Shown here: one piece after another, positions 1-4,129 of the stretch
Layout of the letters: each line of letters starts with the position of its first letter
Numbering within the stretch: position 1 is the first letter of the stretch
From: CAZJYI01 sp964550025
Lineage (GTDB): Bacteria > Verrucomicrobiota > Kiritimatiellia > UBA8416 > CAYOBW01
Assembly: GCA_964550025.1 (NCBI GenBank)
Contig: CAZJYI010000306.1
Span: 1 to 7,978, forward strand
Reading direction: 5' to 3'
DNA length: 7,978 bases
Made by a program: the position numbers and the translations under genes
Notes under the pieces: generated by a model
Database searches by the model: none
What the model was told of the DNA's origin: nothing
What the model saw: the letters and a program-made list of their open reading frames with translations, nothing else

Positions 1-57
1 AACTCGCCTGTCAGCTCTTTGGGGAATCAACCCACGCAACTGCCATGCGCCCCTCAT
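1..57 (-). CDS. Possible 5' end of a minus-strand gene, cut by the window edge
   Basis: Read on the minus strand, an ATG at 57-55 is preceded by GGAGG and a six-base gap (GGAGGAAACAGATG), an excellent ribosome-binding site. The frame stays open for 19 codons to the edge, beginning Met-Arg-Gly-Ala-Trp-Gln-Leu-Arg-Gly-Leu-Ile-Pro. Just upstream, an ATG at 80-78 opens an eight-residue reading frame whose TGA overlaps this ATG as ATGA, so it might be a tiny coupled leader or chance. The fragment is too short to identify. The call rests only on the start signal and the open frame. Confidence 0.3.
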   Translation of the reverse strand, partial: MRGAWQLRGLIPQRADRRV

Positions 58-166
58 CTGTTTCCTCCGATCTTTTTCATTGCTTTGATGGCACGTCGCG
101 AGGAAAATTAGAACACTGCCACCGTGCAGACTTTTCCGGTTTTTCCTAGGGAAACAGGGGGATGCG
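58..166. other. Intergenic region upstream of the 109-residue gene
   Basis: This short stretch would be a divergent control region if the left-edge gene is real. Just before the start of the plus-strand gene there is a small dyad, TTTCC-tag-GGAAA at 142-154, preceded by another TTTTCC at 132-137. AGGGGG at about 156-161 lies a few bases before the GTG at 167 and would serve as its ribosome-binding site. I found no convincing -35/-10 pair in either direction. Confidence 0.3.
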
Positions 167-496
167 GTGAACCTGGGCGTATGGATGTCAAGGGGGGTGC
201 TGGCTCACAAGCGCGATGCCTCTGAGCATGCCACTCAGGCATGGAACATGAAGGCGTTACCGGACGAGTTTAGCCACTCGCCTGCGCCCCATCGGCTCTT
301 TGTCGCCGTCGATGGTCAGTGGCGGGGCTTCTTCGTACTGGAGCCCTGGGTGGACTGCAACCCCCGCGACAAGACCTGTATGTGGACGCTGGCCTTCAAC
401 GCAAACACCTGGACAGTCGTCCCGCCTCAGCCGGCCCCGCCCCCCAACCGCACCTTGGGCTACACGCTCGACGTCCCCGACCCACACACGCAGTAG
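167..496 (+). CDS. Hypothetical protein, 109 residues
   Basis: I do not recognise a family. The frame starts at GTG 167 behind a purine-rich AGGGGG; an ATG at codon 7 is an alternative. The protein is probably soluble, with no signal peptide or membrane segment. The central part (residues 43-60, Arg-Leu-Phe-Val-Ala-Val-Asp-Gly-Gln-Trp-Arg-Gly-Phe-Phe-Val-Leu) reads like beta-strands of a compact fold. It is followed by Asp-Cys-Asn-Pro-Arg-Asp-Lys, a Trp-rich stretch (Trp73, Trp82), a Pro-rich linker at 86-93 and a final Gly-Tyr-Thr-Leu-Asp-Val-Pro. Alternation of hydrophobic and polar residues and the Trp content suggest a real protein rather than chance. It converges on the AbiE toxin gene across 236 non-coding bases, so it may be accessory-island cargo, but no function can be given. 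Confidence 0.5.
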   Translation: MNLGVWMSRGVLAHKRDASEHATQAWNMKALPDEFSHSPAPHRLFVAVDGQWRGFFVLEPWVDCNPRDKTCMWTLAFNANTWTVVPPQPAPPPNRTLGYTLDVPDPHTQ

Positions 497-501
497 GCGG
501 G

Positions 502-575
502 AACGAAACAAAGCGGTTTTATCTTCACCGCTTGGAACGAGACTCTAACGAGAATAAGTAACGAAACACAAACGA
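502..575 (+). repeat. Five AACGA direct repeats, partly phased
   Basis: AACGA occurs at 502, 536, 547, 560 and 571. Spacings are 34, 11, 13 and 11 bases, close to whole turns of the helix. The copies at 502 and 560 share the nonamer AACGAAACA, and those at 536 and 547 share AACGAGA. Interleaved is an inverted repeat AAGCGGT / ACCGCTT (511-517 and 527-533, nine-base loop). The array begins six bases after the stop codon of the 109-residue gene. Phased short repeats are typical of protein-binding arrays such as iterons or operators, but nothing here identifies the binding protein. Confidence 0.4.
511..533 (+). terminator. Stem-loop downstream of the 109-residue gene
   Basis: Perfect seven-base arms AAGCGGT and ACCGCTT enclose a nine-base loop, starting 15 bases after the TAG stop. 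No T-run follows, so a classic intrinsic terminator is doubtful. It may be an RNA 3'-end structure or part of the repeat array it lies in. Confidence 0.25.
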
Positions 576-576
576 C

Positions 577-593
577 CCGGCCTTATTGGCCGG
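577..593. other. GC-rich hairpin CCGGCC-ttatt-GGCCGG
   Basis: A perfect six-base-pair GC stem with a five-base loop lies in the gap between two convergent genes. It could help end transcription from either side. Neither flank has a U-tract (TAAAGG on one side, TCGTTTGTG on the other strand), so a simple rho-independent terminator is not well supported. Confidence 0.35.
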
Positions 594-732
594 TAAAGGA
601 GCAATGCCGATCGTTGGCCGTTCAACTGTATACATTGATCAAGACCACACGTGGGGCAGGCATGGGAGACCTATGAAGGACCGTACATGACAGTCTGTGG
701 GAAGAGGGTGGTCAGCATGCAGACCGCATCTT
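594..732. other. Intergenic remainder between convergent genes
   Basis: This is the stretch between the hairpin and the stop codon of the AbiEii gene. It contains an imperfect dyad around GCATGC near 711-727. There is also a 28-codon frame at 604-690 behind AAAGGAG, which I do not regard as a supported gene. Nothing else recognisable was seen. Confidence 0.3.
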
Positions 733-1521
733 CTACAGGCGGGTGAGAAGCTCCCGTTCCACAACGGCAAAGCCGGATTCGAAATCGTAATCGATCCCGA
801 TCGGAAGAAGGTCGGTGAGATCCGTGGCAAAGCCTGCGTGTTCGCGCTTGGCAGCCAGGTTCAGTTCGAGCTCGCGGCGAGATATTGAGTTTCCGCCGTG
901 GTCCATGTAACGGCGGAAACACTCGACGATGCCATCGGGATCGGCGTGGGCCTCTGTGAGTCCGAGCCAGAGGTCGAACAGGTCGCGGCCTTTCCGGCGC
1001 TGGTACAGGGCCCGCATCTTGGTGCCGAGCAGTTCCTCCAGGCAGAAGGTCGCAATGTCGCACGTCGTCGTGATCCAGGGCGACTCCAAAGAGAAGGGCT
1101 TTTTCTGGACCCCGAGTACGGCGAAGTGTTCGCGCGAGTTGATCTCGACTTTGAGCTTGAGCGGAGTGACAGGCGGGATCTCGGACTCCATGCGGTAGGT
1201 GACTGTGACCACCCCGGGACCCTGTTTCCTGCGAGGCTTTCCCAGAAGCGGATCCAGGGTTTCGCGCAGGCCATCGAAGATGGGGCCAATGGGGCCGGAC
1301 TCGATCTGGACCAGGTCGATGTCTTCCGAGTAACGGCGCGGCGAACCGAGGAAGAGCTTGTGCAGAGCCGTGCCACCGCGGAAGACAAGCTGCTGCGACA
1401 GGACGGGATGCCGAAATATCTCGACGAGCGCCCGGCAGATGATGAGATCCTGCTCAACCTGGGCATCGGAACGCCAGGGGGCATGCGAGCGCCAAGCATC
1501 GATGAACGCACGCGGGATCAC
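733..1521 (-). CDS. abiEii: AbiEii-family nucleotidyltransferase toxin
   Basis: This 262-residue protein belongs to the AbiEii/AbiGii toxin family (nucleotidyltransferase superfamily), the toxin half of the type IV AbiE toxin-antitoxin system linked to phage abortive infection. Visible motifs are Phe-Arg-Gly-Gly-Thr-Ala-Leu-His-Lys at 47-55, then Arg-Tyr-Ser-Glu-Asp-Ile-Asp-Leu at 63-70, where Asp67 and Asp69 are the likely metal-binding pair. A Lys-Leu-Lys-Val-Glu-Ile-Asn strand follows at 122-128, and Lys-Gly-Arg-Asp-Leu-Phe-Asp-Leu-Trp at 177-185 is the other family signature. All are intact, so the gene appears functional. The start is GTG at 1521. It overlaps the TGA of the upstream antitoxin gene as GTGA, implying translational coupling and co-expression after the antitoxin. 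The family is thought to act cytoplasmically using NTPs; the cellular target cannot be told from sequence. Confidence 0.93.
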   Translation of the reverse strand: MIPRAFIDAWRSHAPWRSDAQVEQDLIICRALVEIFRHPVLSQQLVFRGGTALHKLFLGSPRRYSEDIDLVQIESGPIGPIFDGLRETLDPLLGKPRRKQGPGVVTVTYRMESEIPPVTPLKLKVEINSREHFAVLGVQKKPFSLESPWITTTCDIATFCLEELLGTKMRALYQRRKGRDLFDLWLGLTEAHADPDGIVECFRRYMDHGGNSISRRELELNLAAKREHAGFATDLTDLLPIGIDYDFESGFAVVERELLTRL

Positions 1522-2330
1522 GCCAGGTCTCCCTCAATCTCGGTGTTAATCCACAGTTCCCAGCGCGGGTCCCGGCGTGAACCACGTATCGGTCGCGATG
1601 GCTCCAGTTTGGCAGGCAGCGGCTTGTGGTGCTTCAGCCATCGCGCCAGTGGCTTCGCCTTGTCGGGGGCACCGGCTCTCTCGAGCAGCCAGCCCAGCCG
1701 CTGGGCGGCAACGAACTGTCCGTTTGCGTCAATTGCCTGGAAAAGACGTTCTCCATCAAGTTGCTCGGCCAGTTCCTGGAGTACGGTCAGCACCCTGTCG
1801 AGGCCGCCGATTTGCCGCGCATAGACCACCAGGTCGGTCGCCGTGGCTTCGGGCGTGGAAACGGGGATGTAGCCGGTAACTCCCTTGATCTGCTGGACTG
1901 GCGTCTTCGTTGGGTCACGCTTGACGAAGAACCTGACGCCGACGCCACGGCATTCTATGGGGCGGGTCGGCCGGCTCGTGACGACTTGATAGGATTGGGG
2001 CCGCTGGTGTGCGGCGCCGTGGAACTGGGCCGCGCTCAGGAGGCCGACGTAGAATGGACACCCCAGGTGCTTCATGAGTTCCACGATGAACCAGTCGGCA
2101 GGCACGACACCGGCCGCCGTCCGCTCGAGGGGCACAACGACGTAGAACTCACCGCGGATACGCGCGATGCGATTCGCGGCAGAAAGCCTGCCTGAGACGC
2201 GGTTAAACGCCTTGCGTTGCAGGCCAAGTTGTTCCATCGCTTCGCTACGGGTGAATGAGTATCGTCCCTGGGACGGGAGTGCCTCAATCCACGCCTCGAG
2301 AGAACGCGTCTTCTTTGCCTGCGTTTGCAT
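1518..2330 (-). CDS. abiEi: AbiEi-family antitoxin and transcriptional autoregulator
   Basis: This is the antitoxin partner of the downstream AbiEii toxin. I place the start at ATG 2330-2328 (270 residues) because GGGGAGG lies just before it (GGGGAGGTGGATG). The frame is open further upstream to 2408, but those 26 codons run through the likely promoter and operator. Residues 10-70 form the N-terminal winged helix-turn-helix, with the recognition part near Thr-Arg-Ser-Glu-Ala-Met-Glu-Gln-Leu-Gly (27-36) and a wing ending Gly-Glu-Phe-Tyr-Val-Val (60-65). Residues 76-165 match the antitoxin C-terminal domain, including Tyr-Val-Gly-Leu-Leu-Ser-Ala-Ala-Gln-Phe-His-Gly at 94-105 and Ser-Thr-Pro-Glu-Ala-Thr-Ala-Thr-Asp-Leu at 158-167. 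The tail to 270 is basic then acidic. In this family the antitoxin does not bind the toxin but represses the operon through inverted repeats, which fits the repeats just upstream. Confidence 0.92.
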   Translation of the reverse strand: MQTQAKKTRSLEAWIEALPSQGRYSFTRSEAMEQLGLQRKAFNRVSGRLSAANRIARIRGEFYVVVPLERTAAGVVPADWFIVELMKHLGCPFYVGLLSAAQFHGAAHQRPQSYQVVTSRPTRPIECRGVGVRFFVKRDPTKTPVQQIKGVTGYIPVSTPEATATDLVVYARQIGGLDRVLTVLQELAEQLDGERLFQAIDANGQFVAAQRLGWLLERAGAPDKAKPLARWLKHHKPLPAKLEPSRPIRGSRRDPRWELWINTEIEGDLA

Positions 2331-2392
2331 CCACCTCCCCTGAAAGCTGTCGTTTGCATATGGATACACTTTTCCGTGCCAAATGCAAACGA
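2322..2392 (-). promoter_or_regulatory. Candidate AbiEi operator: three ATGCAAACG sites
   Basis: The nonamer ATGCAAACG occurs three times in 71 bases. Read on the minus strand, it covers the antitoxin start codon (2330-2322), recurs at 2359-2351, and is present inverted at 2383-2391. The two distal copies form an inverted repeat of ten-base arms (2350-2359 and 2383-2392) that extends inward, after one mismatch, by TGG/CCA. The shared site is roughly CCAwATGCAAACGAyA. Known AbiEi proteins repress their own operon by binding inverted repeats at the promoter; here the repeats overlap the candidate -35 and -10 elements and the start codon. That these sites bind this AbiEi is inferred. Confidence 0.7.
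2355..2382 (-). promoter_or_regulatory. Candidate abiE promoter
   Basis: On the minus strand, TTGGCA (2382-2377) is followed after 16 bases by TATGCA (2360-2355). An alternative pair, slightly upstream, is TTTGCA with a 17-base gap to TATCCA. Either choice puts the elements inside the inverted repeat, so a bound AbiEi would block RNA polymerase. The -10 match is weak (three of six). Confidence 0.4.
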
Positions 2393-2439
2393 TAACACAC
2401 TCCAGCATCCATGCTACTGACGGTGTAACGAGGCGGCGA

Positions 2440-2462
2440 AAGTGGACACCCGTTGTCCACTT
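2440..2462. other. Perfect hairpin AAGTGGACA / TGTCCACTT
   Basis: Nine-base arms at 2440-2448 and 2454-2462 flank a five-base loop. The element lies 27 bases beyond the recombinase stop codon and about 48 bases upstream of the abiE operator. Read on the minus strand it ends in TTT and could be a weak terminator for the recombinase remnant, insulating abiE. A left-over end of a mobile element is another reading. No T-run of the usual length follows. Confidence 0.45.
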
Positions 2463-2488
2463 ACGTGATTCTTCGCAATGGATGGCCC

Positions 2489-3196
2489 CTACTCGGCCTG
2501 TACGTTGCCAATCAGTTCGAACAGTTGCACCCGGACCTCAACGGCATTCTCAGGCGTCAGTCTCTCCGCCAGTTCCCGGAGCATGGCGACCGGGATCGTG
2601 ACGGTATCGCCGGCCGGTAGCGCCGGCTTGGCCGTACCGGTGACGTCCGGTAGGGCGGCAACGGCAGCGCCGGCGGCGGCTTGGCCGATGTGGGTGTAAT
2701 GGCGGGTCATGGCAGGATTGGCGTGCCCGACAATCGCTTCGACGACGGCCAGGGGCGCGTTGGCTGCGCGGCACAGGCTCACGAAGGTATGGCGCTTATG
2801 CCGAGCTCGGCCCAGCGGAGGGTGGCGCAGTCTCCCGGGCGCAGCCCGGTGTAGATCCCGATCGCGAGGAGGAGACGCAGCTCGCACTCGGCCGTCGCGC
2901 AGACCGTGCGCAGCTCGTCGGTTGTGAGCTCACGGCGGCTCTGCGGGGTCATCCGCTTGCGCCGGATGCCGGTCCACGGGTTGTCACGTCCCTGCATGCG
3001 GGCCTTCTCCCGCAGCACGCGATAAAGCAGGGTCAGGAAGTTCAGATGCTTGTTGAAGCTGTTGGGCGACAAGCCTCGTTCAACCAGGTGCTGGGCGTAC
3101 TCCTCGGCGATCGCCTTCGTGACGTCTCTCGGCCCACACGAGCAATGCCAGGAGTTCGTGCTTGGTTGCCTGCAAGTTCTCCGCCGTCAATTGCAC
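2489..3196 (-). pseudogene. Tyrosine recombinase (phage-type integrase), broken
   Basis: Three pieces of one integrase lie in order. About 3196-3130 encodes an N-terminal helix (Leu-Thr-Ala-Glu-Asn-Leu-Gln ... Leu-Leu-Val-Trp-Ala). After a frameshift near 3130 comes Arg-Asp-Val-Thr-Lys-Ala-Ile-Ala-Glu-Glu-Tyr-Ala, then the core-binding domain (Asn-Ser-Phe-Asn-Lys-His-Leu-Asn-Phe-Leu) and the first catalytic Arg block Tyr-Thr-Gly-Leu-Arg-Pro-Gly-Asp-Cys-Ala-Thr-Leu-Arg-Trp. Near 2800 the frame shifts again straight into His-Lys-Arg-His-Thr-Phe-Val-Ser-Leu-Cys-Arg and Gly-His-Ala-Asn-Pro-Ala-Met-Thr-Arg-His-Tyr-Thr-His, holding the final His and nucleophile Tyr. The two Arg motifs are normally some 80-100 residues apart; here about 15, so much of the catalytic domain, including the beta-hairpin Lys, is deleted. 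The His-x-x-Arg box is also damaged. The enzyme should be inactive. The 5' end abuts the upstream gene's stop and shows no Shine-Dalgarno sequence. Confidence 0.85.
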
Positions 3197-3197
3197 G

Positions 3198-4064
3198 TCA
3201 CCGCTCGCGGATGCGGAAGAAGCCGGGGGAGTTTGTGATGTTGTAAACGACTTCGGTGGTGTCGGGCGACAAGGTGTTTCCGGTAACGTTGCTGCTGACC
3301 ACTGTCCAGTTGCTGGACAGAAGGTCTGTACATGTCTCGACATCATAGGTTCTCGCTACGTTCGAGTTCCAGGTGAGCGCCAGCTTGCCATCCGCACCGA
3401 GCTGCAAATCCACGATTCTGAGTTCAAGTGCAGCACCCACGACCAGCGATGCCGGGGCCTCCGCACCTTCAGCGGGAGACGTTGTGGCAGCGCCATCGAC
3501 ATCGGTTGCCGTGATGTAGTAGCTCACGGTAGTGCCTTCGTCCTGTGCGGGGATCAGGGCTCCGTAGACACCGTCGCCCGCGGCGCCATCCACATTGTCG
3601 TTCATCCCCCAGGCCCACTCACGGTCGTTGTCGCCCCCCCTTCCCGCGTACTCCCACTCCGCTTCCGTGGGCAGCCTTATGCCGCGTTTGGAATAGTCAA
3701 TCTCCCAGGTGTTGAGATCATGGATCTCCTCATAGCCGTTCTCTCGAGACAACCAATTGCAGTAGGCACCTGCCGTGATCTCCGCGTTGAGAAAATCGCG
3801 ACACCAACAACTCCGCACCTCCGTTCGTCCCATGTGGAAGCTGTCAATCCTGACGGGGTGGAGAGGGATTTGATCATTCTCATGGTGAGGATTGGTAAAC
3901 GTCCCATTCACATCCCCCATGACAAACGTACCGCCCGGGACGTAGACCAGGCTGCCAAGCGGGTCGCCATGGCCAAACCCTGTCCCTTGGAGGGAAAAGA
4001 GGAATGCCGCCACCAGGACATTCAGCATGCCGTGCCCGACCATCGTCGTCTTCGTGCTATGCAT
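3198..4064 (-). CDS. Exported SUMF1/formylglycine-enzyme-like protein, chimeric and truncated
   Basis: This 288-residue protein starts at ATG 4064, eight bases after GGGAGG. Residues 1-32 look like a signal peptide with hydrophobic core 13-25. Residues 38-153 resemble the start of a SUMF1/FGE-sulfatase domain: Leu-Val-Tyr-Val-Pro-Gly-Gly-Thr-Phe-Val-Met-Gly (39-50), Arg-Thr-Glu-Val (80-83), Asp-Phe-Leu-Asn-Ala (90-94), Ala-Tyr-Cys-Asn-Trp-Leu-Ser (100-106) and Arg-Leu-Pro-Thr-Glu-Ala-Glu-Trp-Glu-Tyr-Ala (130-140). The second half of the domain, where FGE enzymes carry their catalytic cysteines, is missing, and the gap between Phe-Leu-Asn-Ala and Ala-Tyr-Cys-Asn is far too short. After 154 it becomes another module (Gly-Asp-Gly-Val-Tyr-Gly-Ala ... 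Tyr-Tyr-Ile-Thr-Ala-Thr-Asp) and then a C-terminal beta domain ending Phe-Phe-Arg-Ile-Arg. It is unlikely to be an active FGE. It is the last gene of the esterase-GH36 cluster, 65 bases after the GH36 stop. It may be decaying or a reduced surface protein. Confidence 0.8.
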   Translation of the reverse strand: MHSTKTTMVGHGMLNVLVAAFLFSLQGTGFGHGDPLGSLVYVPGGTFVMGDVNGTFTNPHHENDQIPLHPVRIDSFHMGRTEVRSCWCRDFLNAEITAGAYCNWLSRENGYEEIHDLNTWEIDYSKRGIRLPTEAEWEYAGRGGDNDREWAWGMNDNVDGAAGDGVYGALIPAQDEGTTVSYYITATDVDGAATTSPAEGAEAPASLVVGAALELRIVDLQLGADGKLALTWNSNVARTYDVETCTDLLSSNWTVVSSNVTGNTLSPDTTEVVYNITNSPGFFRIRER

Positions 4065-4129
4065 CCGTTCGTCCTCCCGATTTCAGAAGTACAACGGTCA
4101 ATCGCGTGAAGATAGTGCCAAGCGTTTCA

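Noticed and set aside
604..690. 28-codon frame behind AAAGGAG in the intergenic region
   Set aside because: The ribosome-binding site is only two to three bases from the ATG, the peptide resembles nothing known, and no coding signal can be judged at this length.
497..732. CRISPR array or integron attC site in the repeat-containing gap
   Set aside because: The repeats are only five to nine bases, with no equal-length spacers, and I found no attC-type core sites, integron integrase or cas gene.
898..1824. Long plus-strand open frame of 308 codons opposite the AbiE genes
   Set aside because: It lies antisense across both AbiE genes, has no recognisable domain or suitable ribosome-binding site, and is explained by the GC-rich codon pattern of the real genes on the other strand.
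2331..2408. N-terminal extension of the AbiEi antitoxin to an ATG at 2408
   Set aside because: The extension would be encoded by the inverted repeats and likely promoter, has no ribosome-binding site, and the winged-helix domain starts naturally after the ATG at 2330.
3080..3346. Separate 88-residue minus-strand protein
   Set aside because: Its first half is an out-of-frame reading of the SUMF1-like gene and its second half is the N-terminal piece of the integrase followed by the frameshifted sequence.
3162..4109. Plus-strand open frame of 315 codons opposite the SUMF1-like gene
   Set aside because: The minus strand carries clear family motifs, a signal peptide and a Shine-Dalgarno sequence; the plus-strand translation shows none of these.
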